From Camarhynchus parvulus (Eukaryota; Chordata; Aves; Passeriformes; Thraupidae), in NCBI RefSeq assembly GCF_901933205.1, contig NC_044601.1, positions 29,302,352 to 29,366,351 on the forward strand: a stretch of DNA of 64,000 bases. The letters run 5' to 3'. Below are positions 39,101 through 51,376 of the stretch, one piece after another; within the stretch, counting starts at the first letter, position 1, and each line of letters begins with the position of its first letter. The notes beneath the pieces were generated by a model. It was not told the DNA's origin. It ran no database searches and was given only the letters and a program-made list of their open reading frames with translations. A program made the translations under genes and the position numbers.

Positions 39101-42100
39101 CAAGAAAAGCTTGTGATGCAGTCACAAGGGAGAGGTTGTCCAGATCATCAGTAAGGTTGCATTTGGGTTGCTGAACCTGAGGGAACCATGTTCCCACATC
39201 CCAGGGCTCATGCAGAAAGCACTCTGCATTTGGGAGCTGTGGTTCACGCAGTTCTGTGCATTGTAACAGAGCATCTTAAGGAGGGATTGGTGGTTACCCA
39301 GGGAGGTCTGTTTCCTAAATGAATATCCCTCATTTCTGAGGTCCAGTGTAGCAATAGCTGAGGGTAAACATCTACCAAGGCATGCTTCAAGGCAGGTTTA
39401 TGTCTCTGTGCAGCTATAGTGCCTCAAGATGTCCAGGGAGCCTTTACACCTCCCTCCCTCCCTCCCTCCTCTCTCCCTCCTCCCTCCTCTCTCCCTCCTC
39501 CCAGCTGCATTTTGCTGAGCCACTCTGTGCTGCAGCTGCCCAGGGAGAGCGTGGGGCGGGTACTGCCTCCTACACCAAAATCCAGGCCAGGAAATTGTGT
39601 AATTTTTGTTTCTACACAACTAACTCCTACCCAGAAACCTACTGAAAAGGAGGAAAAAGAAATGCTCTTTATTCCCATCAGCAGAAAGGACATTTTGTAA
39701 GCTAAGTAACAGGTGTGAGGGGATGGTGAGGAGTTACTATCTGCATAAGATTATTCTTTTAACAGCTGTGTGCTTGTGGCATTGCATGAAACAACTGAAC
39801 ATGTGTATGAGCTCTGCCCACTGGGACTCTCAGCAGTTAATCCACAATACAGGGATCCAGAGAACAGCTAAAGATTTGAAGAACGACTTTAGGCTTATCT
39901 TATATGAAGAATAGAACCTGGAAGACAATTCACCTCAGGGACTATTATGCTACTGGTACGGCTCTAGACAATTTGAGCCCTGCAAACAGGCCTCCACAGC
40001 AAGAATCAGAACACCAATTGTGCTCACTGGGGTCTCAGAGGAAACGGGCCAAGCTGAGGAGGAACAAGCCTCCAGAGAAATGTTTGTTGGTACTGCTGTC
40101 CAGCTCTCCACTGCCCTCCTTTTAGGAAGGAATCCCTTCCCAAGAAGAACCTGGTTGTGTTCAATGGATGCAGCAGCTTCTCATGCCTCAAGCACCATCT
40201 CAGATGCTGTGTTTGGCCAGGCCCTCTGCCATTCTCCAACTGCGTTTGAGGCATGTGGAGAGAAGCCTGCTGCCCTAAGTTAGTCACAGGGAGCAGTCTT
40301 CTGTTTGGCTGTAAAGCAAACCCAGGTCCCTGGGACTAACACTTTCATCATGCAAGGAAGAGAAGGAATCACTGGATCTCATTGGAGGTTTTTGCTCTGC
40401 AGCCTGAGCAGGAACTAGTTCCTAACAGTGCAGGAGCTGGGTCAGGTGCACCTGAGAGAGAAACATTGCTCTGCAATGTTAATTAGAGTAATACTAAAAA
40501 ATTATACCCTGCCTTCCTTTCCAGCTGAGCTAGACTGAGATACAGCTGATGGAGGAGGGGTACACAGCTCCCAGTGAACCTCTCTGGAGAGACAAAGGCC
40601 CTACCCCAAGTCATCCAACGCCCATCAGCTCCTTCTATGTATGTGGTGGGGCTCCAAGAGCCACAGACCCAGTGCAGAGGCTCACGGTGGAGCACTTCGA
40701 AAATTAGGCCAGGTGGGAGACCCCTTTTCCTCACTCTGAGAGCATTTAGAAGAAGAGAATTGACTCCCAGACTTGCGAGTTTACCATTAGAAGACTCTCA
40801 CAGTGAAGAACTTGGTTTCCTCCCTTTCCCAGCCACCCCCCTGTTATGTCATTTTTGTATGTTCTGTTTATCTAAGAAGGGATTGAGCTGTGAAAGGGAA
40901 GGCCAAGGACAGCAAAGCAGAGGATCAAGTAACAGGATGCTGAGCTATGCAGTCAGGGCTGTCTAAGGACAGCTTCCACACAGCTGTGCACCTGAGCACC
41001 ACAGCCAAAAAATAAAGCAAACCTGAGCAGAAAAATAAACCAAGCCTTCTCTCTCATACCCCTGTGACTGACTGCAGCCAAGACGGTGAGGTGGAGTGCA
41101 GGGAGCAAGGGAGCACTTGGGACAGACAAATCAAGCATCACCAGACCCATTCCAGACCTGATGGCCTCAATATCTTCCTAATACCAAAAAGTCTCCTAGT
41201 TTTATCCTCTTAAACTTCCATTTTCTTGTGTGGGCACATCTGCATGAGTGCACACATGCTTTACACCTCCCCACAAACACAGAATCCCTTGGCAGCTTCA
41301 AATGCATTTGCAGGGAAGAAGGGAGACCTTCACAGTGTAAGACACTCTTTAGAGATCTCTGGGTAGGTTGATTATGTCAAATGTTGCAACCACATAAAAC
41401 CATTTCTCTCAGGTGTAACTTCAAACTGATACTCTAAAAGCAGGTCGAAGACAAGCAGCCACTGTTATCAACCTCATCAGGAAAGCTGAAGCACAGAGAG
41501 GAGAGATTAGCTTGCATTAACCAGGAACAGAAAGAGCAGATGACCAAAAGGAGACCTGGAGTCAAAACTAGTGGTTGAGAGAGGACAGTGATTATAAAGT
41601 CTTTCTTGGATCAAAATACAAGCTGAAGCGTTAGCAGCAGCAAATTCCTCTTTAAGTCAGTATGAAATGTTCCTATTTTCATACACAATTAGCCTCACTA
41701 GAGCAGTAAGAGCTGTCTCAAGTCCCCTTAATGTATTCATTGCTTGTGGAAAATTTCCTCTTGCATCTTTGTTACAGTTTCTCCCACAACATATCTCTCT
41801 GAATAGGTGATCATTTCAGTCAGAGTGTGAGGAAACATCTGGGCCCATCTGGCTCAATTAAAGTGCCTTGTTCTAAAAGCATAACCCCTCATTTTCTGCT
41901 CATCTTGTTGTATTTTCATTTTTGTCTGAAATTAGGACACACTTGGAAACGCTAATTATTTTATGAATCATCTAACATCAGACTTGATACATCTTTTTTT
42001 TGTTGTTGCTGTTATGCAGAGCCCTTACTTTTAGTTCTTTTGTCCACTGATACCAACACAACGCTGTCTGGCTTATCTCATTTCACAGGCTCTAAATAAA

Positions 42101-45100
42101 GCCTTCCTAGCACTGAAACTGGCCATGCGTATGGCAACGTACTCTGCATCCCCAAGGCTTCTTTCTGCTCACTGGCAGGCTGAGGCTGCCAGTGCTGTGC
42201 GATGGCACGACCGGGGTGCTGTCGCCGCCTCCCCCGACAGCAGGCAGTGACCCGGGCTCAGCCTGGCTCACAGCCCAACAAGCCTTTCACACAGACATGC
42301 TCCAGGACTCCAAAGTACACACGTAAAACCTGTCCTGAGGCCAAAGTACAACCAGTGCTCACTGCTAGGCACAAACCCTGTGCCCAAAGCCCAGCATCAG
42401 GGCAGGTCCTCAGCAGAGGGTGAGAAGCTGTAGAAGCTGTCGTGCCCTGCAGCTCAGCATGGCTGTCACAGGCTGGGCAGCAGGAGGGAAGCCTGTGGGA
42501 AGTGCCTGTCCCTCTGTGGTACCAAGGAAAAACCAGGGTGAGCAGCAGGGCCTCTTGTACTGTTGTATGACACAGAGGTGGGTCTGTTGCAGAAGGTGTG
42601 TAGAAGACTTGAGAAATACAACTTTGGACTGTAAGGAGAACAGTATCCCTAGCCTTGTAGCTGCTGTGACAGGAAGAAGAGGGGCAGGCCTCTCCAAGAC
42701 ATTTGGACAGGATTTCCTGTCCAGGACAGGACAGGCAGGTTCCTCTGGCCTCCTGGCCAAGCATGAGGTATATTGGGGGAAACAGCAGGAGAGCATAGAG
42801 GGCTGGTTGAAGGCACCCAGTTCCTTTTATTCAGTTCATTGTCCCATGGTACAAAAGGGTTTGTTAGCATGACACCAGTCCCTGCACAAGGACAGATCCC
42901 TTCTCTGATGCTGGACTATTAGACCTCCATTTTTATGGTCAGCTGTTCCAATGCTTCAGGTTCGCAACACCACAGACACTGTATGAAGCTTTCCAGAAAA
43001 CCCAGGATATGATAGCGCTGGAGCCAAAAGAATAACTGTTCAAAGACTGATTTCCAGGAGTCCAAACCATACAAGGGATGGTGTATCTCTTTCAGGATCC
43101 CTGAGGAAGCAGTGTGCCGATTCTAGCATGTGCCTTGCTTCCAAAATGTTTGCTCTGAAGTCAGAGGTCTTAGACCACAGCAGGTACCCAGAACCCCAGG
43201 GTTGCCCTTCTTCCTGCAGCAGCCTCTGCTAGCCCTGGATCAAAGCTCCTGCAAACAGTTCCCCAGCAGCAATGCAGAGCCAGCTCCCTTGTCAGCTCCT
43301 GGTATTGAGGCTGCAGAAGCAGGAGCAGAACCAGTTCTGCCTAGCGAGGTATTTCTGCCAGACGTCAGTCCCTGGCCTGTGTAGCTGCACGCTGCTCATG
43401 CAGAGCCTCAGGGTTCAACTGGCCAGCAGTGGCTCCCACTGCTCCTGCTCCTGGTGGCTTTGCAAACTATGATATTACAAGTCAAGGAGCAGGGAATGGC
43501 TTGTGCCATCTCATCCTCCATGTCCCCAGGGCTGAAATGTCCATATTAAAAGCAAGAAAGATTCTAACTGCATGTGTTATTTGCTAGAGATCAATTACAG
43601 ATCAGTGTAAACAGCTGATCTCCTACTGAATTCACTTCTTTATTGTACAATTTATTAGAGGATTATTCAGATAGCTCAGCTGGACCTTACTAGCACATCA
43701 ATATTTATTCTGCCCTTTAGCAAGGAGCAGAAATGGAAAGCATAATTTTCTTACTAAACTCTCCTACTGGGAAGGCTGCACCTTGCTAATGCCACAGAAA
43801 TCCTCTCTGTCCTCCATGAAGGCTTGTGGCCTCATGCAGACCCACTCATGGGCCTGGCTTGGGAGCACAGCCCAGGTGGCACCAGCAACATGGTGTCCAC
43901 GTGTCCCCAGAGAGACACATCTGCCCAAACCAGGGATCCCACAGTACTGGCCAGTCACTGCTGTGGAAACCTGAGTTAAAGCTAAAGAGATAAGTGGAGG
44001 CATGACTGCAGCAGTACTTAATGCCAGGGGAACGCCTTCAGAATTCAAACAATTCCTTAGTGTGAAAAACAGATAAATCAGCACTATTTCAGATTACTCT
44101 GACATTGCAGTTGAAGAGATAGGTAAGAAGATAATTCTGCAAAAGCCACATACCTGAAAACAAGGCTCTGCCTCAGCACACATTTGCCTAGAGTGCCGGG
44201 CTGCTTTCTTGTTCATGCTCACTGCTCCAAAAATAAATTGCTTCAGCATCGATAACTGGATGTGTAAAACAAGGGCAAACATTACTTCAGACACAGTCAA
44301 ATTCAGGAAATATGAAGTACATAGGCTTATAGCACCCATACTAAAGGCACTAAAATCTAAAAACCTTGGATTTTTTTAGAAGCTGCCTAAGTTATCAGAA
44401 GTACTGACCTCCCATTGCAAAGTCCACAATACCATAGGTTGTTTCAAGGACTTAACTCCTTGTAACTCTTGGAAATTCCTTACAGAATAAAGTGTATGTT
44501 TGCTCTCCACAAACATATCACTGAAAACAGAATTTCTGACATTTCATACCTGTCATATCAAAGAGGTCTTGGATTTGCCTTTTCTCACCTAGAAATTGTA
44601 ACCTTATAGCTCAGCCACACTAACAACGGATCTTGAGCTTCAAAACATTGCTTTACTAGACCTCAAGTTGTCAGGCCTTAAATCTATCTTTGCCTGATTT
44701 TGGCTGTCTGCAAAATGCATGTTAAGATGCACCACTTGCAATTTACCTTAGACACTTACTGCCTAGCTTGTCTTAGCTGCAACAGCAAAATTGTCTGATG
44801 GTCAGTGCCTGCTCTTGTCCTGTGGCTTAGACCTTTTTTTTTTTTTTGAGAGATTGCCTCAAATGCCTTTTAGTGTAAATTTTGTGTAGCTTGTGCTAAT
44901 TGTGTTGTTCTTCCTTCCTAAAAAATTGTGCCTTATACAAAGGAACAGCAGACCTGAATAATCATGGTATAATTAACCCTCTGGACCCACAGCAGACAAG
45001 AACATATAACCTACCAGTATACGCAAGGTTGATATATACAAATGTCTCCCTAAAAATACCCAAGAACAAGAAGAAAAATATCCACAAAACATTATCCACA

Positions 45101-45319
45101 AAACATTTTGCAGGAAAATGCTGTGAAATGCCAATGAACAATGTACAGGAAGGGATAAGGCAAGATATTGATGAAGTAACCAGTGCTATAAGCAGAACAT
45201 TGTACCTTTTAGAACAAAATTTTTGCTCTTTTCCTTATGTTGGAGAAGCCAGCTCAGGAGCAAGGCTGTGCCCAAGATAAAGCCAGGATATGTCCAGGTT
45301 CTTCAGCTCCAAGAAAATT
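36166..45319. other. Intergenic interval, second part
   Basis: No gene was recognised. The region is moderately GC-rich around 39-43.5 kb, giving open frames up to 168 codons on both strands (for example 42258-42764 minus, 40574-40966 plus). They lack recognisable domains and overlap frames of similar size on the opposite strand. One polypyrimidine tract (39449-39502) is the only clear repeat. Confidence 0.5.
39449..39502. repeat. Polypyrimidine (TCCC)n-type tract
   Basis: About 54 nt of almost pure C/T on the plus strand, made of CTCCCTCC and CTCTCTCCCTCCTCC units. It could adopt H-DNA, or a G-quadruplex on the minus strand; this is inferred from composition. Confidence 0.9.
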
Positions 45320-45605
45320 CCTGCTCCTTGTCCTGTCACTATGTGCTCTTTCCACAAGCCTCTTTTCCTCCTTTTCATAAGCCCCCTTTAGGTGCTGGAA
45401 GGCCACAATGAGGTCACCTCAGAGCCTTCTCTTTTCATGCTGTACAATCCCACTTCTTTAAAGGAGAGCTGCTTCAGCCCTCTGATCATCTCTGTGGCCT
45501 CCTTGGAACTCACTCCCCCAGGTCCAGATCCTTATGCTGAGGGTTACAGAGATGGACTCAATCCTACAAGTGGCATCCCATGGGAGCAATATAGAGGGAA
45601 AACTC
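45320..45605 (-). mobile_element. CR1 LINE internal fragment (antisense)
   Basis: Plus-strand markers in order: 'tccttgtcctgtcactatgt', 'ccctttaggtgctggaaggc', 'cagagccttctcttttcatg', 'cctctgatcatctctgtggc', then 'gagcaatatagagggaaaac'. This is the reverse complement of the CR1 ORF2/3' region. It is diverged, lacks both ends and is non-functional. A 154-codon plus frame overlapping it is not a real gene. Confidence 0.87.
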
Positions 45606-47287
45606 AAAAGGTAGGGAAAAATTGCTTGGTTTTCTTTACCTTGAACTCGAGTGACTTCCTGGAAGAAAATGCAGGGGTGGGTCTGGAGGACAAAGCTGGG
45701 ACAGTAGGCAGGTGTGTGCCTTCTCCTGTGCATTGTCCAGTGGGGGACATTAAAACTGATGCAGCCTTTTTCCTGTTATGGAATACAGAGGTACACCACT
45801 GTTCTGCAGAACTGGAGCTTCATTTCACAGTTCTGGATAAAAGCGTGGTCTTCTAACATCTCCTTCTTTGGATGCTTCTGCAGAAACTTCAAACACTGCC
45901 AGGAGATATGTCTTTGGGAAATGTATTTGCATTTCTGTCTGTCTGTGGAAAAGGATATGAAGTATTAAATGCCACCATGGGTAACAGCAACAGGAATTCC
46001 AGTCTGTGCTAAAAACCTGCTGAAAAATTCAGCAGATTCTGATCTTCCAGCATCTGGAGTAATCTTCTAATACTATTTGCATAGCACTGAAATTAAAGAA
46101 CAGCATTATAATTTCTCATTTGAAGCAGACACATTACACTTCACAGCAATGGAATTAAAAGTTGAAACTCATCTGATTTTGTTTACCTTACATAAGATGC
46201 ATTAAAGATGCAGTTTTCAGTCATTCATCCAGGTAAAACTCAAACTTTGTTTTTGAGGTCTTTTTGGTATTAAATCCTATTGAATTGCTGTCATTTGGGC
46301 TGAGTTTTATACCATCCTGCACAGGGATTAATAAATGCACATAAATTTTCCTTTGAAGCTATGGACATTTTTTTTCAGACAGGAAACATTCCAGGACAGA
46401 ACTTGATTCAGAAGCTGAGTTTGAGTATTCAAGATGCTGACCAGATGAATTTTGTGGCATTCGTGGTGGGGCACAGGAACACTGGTGAGAGATGGGCCTT
46501 TCTATGAGAGCACTTGTTCAGGGTGCTAACCCTGGTCTAGTGCTGGGCCGTGCAGGCAGGTACCCTTTGCAGTCACCTGGGAACCTCACACCCAGTCACC
46601 TCAACAACCTCCCCACGGGTGAAGCAGCCTGGGCCGAACTGTCAAGGCCTCACTTTACAGCCTCCTTTACTCAGAGCAGGTGTTAGGACAGTACAGCTGT
46701 TTACAATGCCTGGAATCTTTGGGTGCTTCCTCCTCCCACTGCTGCTGTCTGAGTATCTGCACTCTAAATACTGTGTGTCTGTGCTGAGGTCACACCTACT
46801 CACCGCAGGCTGAGCACATCCAGGGATCTACCTGGATGCTTACTGCCCAGCCCCTTGCTCTCCTACAGTTTCCAGTCTGTGTATCCATCCCCACCTGAAG
46901 TTCCAAGACTCCTGTGGTGCATGTCTCCTCTTCCTCATTCTCCGACATAGATTCCTTGCTTCTGTCCACTTAGCGGAGCATGTGTTCTCATAGGTTGTGA
47001 GCTCTGCCTCCAGCATTGTCAGCCTGTGAATTCAGACATCCAATAGCAGCTCTTTATTGCAACATGCACAGACAAACTACACAAACACATTCAAAATGCT
47101 TAGTATTAAAAAAAACCCTATGTGGCACAAGTGTGAAATGGTGATGAATACATCATTCTGCCAGCAGATGGCAATCAAAATAAAGAAACATGATTACTGG
47201 TGATAAATAATTCTGCGTGAAATCAGGTGAATTTTACTCAGGGGAGCAACGCAGTTGCCACCCACCACAAGGGGGTACCTGGCAGAG

Positions 47288-47339
47288 AATTATGTCACTT
47301 CTGCCTCTCCCCCTTGGGAGAGGCAGAAGGGACATAATT
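47288..47339. repeat. Near-perfect inverted repeat (24-bp stem, 4-nt loop)
   Basis: The left arm 47288-47311 (AATTATGTCACTTC through CTCTCCC) is the reverse complement of the right arm 47316-47339, with a single mismatch (47297 against 47330) around the loop CCTT. It is far longer than expected by chance in a unique region. No terminator or mobile-element end was recognised. Confidence 0.95.
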
Positions 47340-50300
47340 AGTTCCTAGAAATATTTTATAAGAAACCCCCAAACATCCTTTTATACATCTGGAGATGGTA
47401 AACAATTGCAGTTCAACCCTCCACAGAAGATGAGGTCTTCATGAAGTCCCACACATGGAAAAAGAGATCTGACAGAGGCTCATACCTTGCATTTGGGGGG
47501 CAGCAACTGCAGTGTGTGCACAGGAGCAAGTGAGGAATTTCCAGGTCTAATAGGTGTTAGGCTCATGGTGGTAGGAGCAGCAGAGAAGTGAGTGAGGGGA
47601 GAAAAAGGGAGGGCAGCTCCCATAGTGAAGATAGCTGAGAAAAAACCCCAAATATTGGTAACAAAATGAAAATTAAAAAAACCCTGCATTCATCCCTGGT
47701 TCTATGATGAGTCAGTAAAAGCATGAGAGGCAAATTTAGCCACAGTATATAAAAATATCTCAGTGTGAAACGAGATAGAATATATGCTGGGCTCAACAGC
47801 CTTAATTCAATCCATTGAAAAAACATGTAGGAATCCAGTTCTTGTGGTTCATACATCCCTAGAACAGAAGCTGGCACCTCATTTGCCTCTCCGGTGAGCC
47901 ACCACTAGGATGTGGATGGAGCAGGTGTGCAGCAAGAAAGGGAGAGCTAAGAGCCATCACAGCAGCTAACTGCTGCAGGTCCGATTTCTAGTTCTCAGTT
48001 TCTGGCTCTGCTTTGCTGGAGGTCAGTTTCCACATGAAGTCTAGTGGATCCATTGCTTTAGAAACTCCAGAAGACCAGAGAAAGATGAAATCTTGGAGCT
48101 GTCAACAAGAGGAAAGTGTTCTTCTTTCTCTAACAGCTTCTAGGAATGCGGTCAGCAGCATTTTTGAGCTTCATAATGAGACTGACAGTACTAGGCTAGC
48201 AAGGATCAGGAGAGGAGCAGACCCAGCAGGAGTACCAAACCCAACCCTTATGGAACATTCAGGGCTTCACAGCACACACAGCAACATCCCTGCAATGCAA
48301 ACCAAGGCTTGTACTTTAAATCAGCTTCCTGAGCAAGCCAGATGAGCTTTCTTCATGTTTCTTCTGGCACGTTAGAAGCATGCTGAGTGCATTGCAGGTG
48401 GTCAGGGCTGCAGTGCACTGACAATCCCATCTCCTGCAGAGTAGTTGTGCTGTCCTGCTCCTCACCAGAGGCATGCACAAAGAAACAAGCATTGCAGTTC
48501 ACCAGTTAATAACTTCATAGCCTTTGTGTGTGTCCAGAGCTTTGACTAGGAGCTGAAGCCACTCCAGGAGAACAGCCAGCAGCTTTACAGATTAAAGATG
48601 AGGAGTTCCTTGTAAGTTTGCATTAGAAGGCATCCTTCTAGATCAAGTCTTCACCTACCTACATGCTTCATTTTCCCTTTTTCAGTGTTTTTTGCCCAAA
48701 AATCTACCAGAAGTCTTTCTCTTACCTAATAAGAGAGGCAGTACTGAGGCAGGGCAAATCATATCCTCTCCAACATTACAGTAACCAGGTCAGGTGTCTA
48801 CAATTGCAGACTTGGAAGGCTTTGATTGCTGCTCTACACACTACAGTACACAGAGTGTTTCTGCTGCCTTCTTTTCATCCTCATTCACTTTGTTCTGTGT
48901 GCTTTGCTTGATATTTAGTTTATGGCCATGTTAACTCTTTGTAATGCATTCTGCTTACCTGGTATAATTACTGACGCTTGCTAGGTTGACTCTTCAGGAT
49001 TTCTCTGCCTAAGAGGCCATTGCTACTGGACAATTTGGTCATGCCTGTCCATTCTCTTATTTCCTCCAGTGTTTACCCTTCTCCTTGGGGAGCACCAATG
49101 GTATTCCTATACTTTTGTGGTTTTAACTTTTAAAGAAACGTTCTCAATGTCACCGACTGGCTTGTTCCCACCTATGAAAGATTCTGCTAGCCTGTTCTTG
49201 TTGCAGAGTATGGAGTCAAGATGCTTCTGGACACCTTGTCAGTAAGCTCCCAGCAGAAGCTTACCCTTTGCCATGCCACATTCCCTCAGATTCCTGCCAT
49301 CTGCAGTTCTTCATTACCAGATGTGTCACCCCACCATCCCTACAGGCTGCTCATATTCCCCTCTCCTGCCTCAGTTGTGTCCATGTGCTCCTGTTCTCTT
49401 CCCTTTTGATCGCTGCTACACACTTAGGCCAGAGCTTCCCTTGGGCAATGGAAAAGCACTGCAGCAGCTCCTGTGCAAGAACCCCCTCAACCCAATACTG
49501 CACTTGGAAAATGCAGCCGCCAAACCCCAGGGCACACTGCAGCGACCCTCTCCAACAGAACAGACACTTCTCAAGAGCCACTCAGCTCCTAACAGGTTCA
49601 GTCAACCTGAACACAACGAGAACCACTTCTCTAACATTTGCATACTGTTCTGGAAGACACAGTGGAAACACTTCAGGTGTTCAGGCCATTTCTCTCTTGG
49701 TAAAGAAGGAAATAGACAAAGTTATTTTGTTTGTTTTAATTGATCACTGGTTAAATTGTAATACATTTCAAAGCAAAATATTCTGTTCAAGGACATTGTA
49801 CCAAACATTGCATCTACTTCTAAACAAGGCTTAATTTGACTATTTTACCGTATATACATACAGGTATTAGTTTCATTTCACTAGTAGCAAAATTACACAG
49901 TACATTGCATTTCCTGAAAGATGGCAAAACCAGGAATTGAGTGTCTGTTCTGTCCTTCCACACACTCCAAATCAGAAAAAAACACAGGTATTGAAAGTAC
50001 AATCACAACTACAGGTAGATACAAAAAGGACCTCAGAGCAAGCCAAGACCTTATGAGAGATGACAATCACTTCTAGAAATCTACATTGCAAATATACAGT
50101 ACATTCCACTAGAGTTTTGGGAGTCCCCACAATGCCTCTTAATCCCCTTTTGGTAATAAAAGCTTCTATGACAACACGTATCCTTCATAAAAAGTACTGA
50201 ATTTGTATTTTTGGAGCATATGTTGGAAGCTTAATGCAGTCTAAGCTGCAGTCCACAATAAGCTCACCCAAAGAGAGAGTAAGCAAGCATTGCAAGATTC

Positions 50301-51360
50301 ATCAAGATCAGAACCAGAGCTCAGCTCCTCGTCATTGAGCTTCTGGGTGCGAGAGCTGCTCTGCACCAGGGACAGGCTCAAAGGGTGGGAAATAATACAT
50401 TCCTTTTACAGCTTTCGCAGGTCAATCACCTGCAACTTCTTGACAGAAAATGTCAACTGAGTCATACAAGGTTAATTTGAACTTGTTTACAAAGCAGCTG
50501 TTACATTGCAAGTGTTAGACAATTAAAGACATAGCTAAGGAGCAACAAGGTTTCCACATTTATGTTATTCCTGAAAACACTTCTGTGAGCAGCAGTGAGT
50601 GCAGAGGCCAGCAAGTATGCAAACACACTGCCACTGCTGGGAAAACTGCAGTCTAGCCTCGGGAAGTGGAATGGTGCACAGAACTCAGCAGCCCCAAAGG
50701 CCTGATGAGATTTCTGTCATGCTCAAACTCCTTTGCTTTGGTTTGTGCAAAAAACTGACCTTGTGCATGTAGCTTTCACAAACTAACTGTTGCTCTGTGC
50801 TTGTCAAGACAAAATGGGAGGAATTGTCCAGAACTACCAAGAACATGGAGGCAAGCAAGGCATTTTTCATGAGCACTAATTACCCTCACAAGTACAACAC
50901 CAAGGACTCTGCCATCGTCCCAAGAAAATGTACTTCATCAGTACTTTTGCAGGTTTTCTGTTCTGTACTTGCTGAAGAAGCTACCACTGATTAGCAAAAT
51001 AGCTGAACTTGACCCAGCTAACAATGCTGAGGACATTTTCCTTCCAGGCTTTATGTCTAACTAAGCACGAACACTCTTTGCTGCTCCTAAGGAACTCTGA
51101 CAGCACTAGGAAACACCAAAAAGGCAAGCCTGAGGTTGAAGACACCAACTGATTTCCTCCAGTTAAAATACATCACTTGCTTCTATTAGGCAGACTCCAG
51201 CCACACACTCAACACCAATTCTCCTTCATAGATCTCTATTTTAAAAGTTATTTTGCTGGACTCCAGATCTAACAGCAATGTAACACAAGTAATTTGTAAT
51301 TTTAAAAAAACTAGGGGAAACCTGCCCAAACATTTTTAAAATCTGCTTTATATAAACTTT

Positions 51361-51376
51361 GGGGGGAGGGGGGGGG
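51361..51376. repeat. G-run, possible G-quadruplex
   Basis: Six Gs, one A, then nine Gs on the plus strand. The tract is intergenic. Confidence 0.85.

Noticed and set aside
40574..40966. 130-codon plus-strand frame
   Set aside because: Low-complexity, no known family, no splice or promoter context that sets it apart.
42202..42872. Overlapping open frames of 128-168 codons on both strands
   Set aside because: No recognisable domain, mutually overlapping on opposite strands, in a locally GC-rich patch. They look like chance frames.
45392..45856. 154-codon plus-strand frame
   Set aside because: Its first half is antisense CR1 sequence and the rest resembles no protein.
49268..49834. Overlapping 188- and 156-codon plus frames
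   Set aside because: Two different plus frames are open together and neither resembles a known protein; likely chance.
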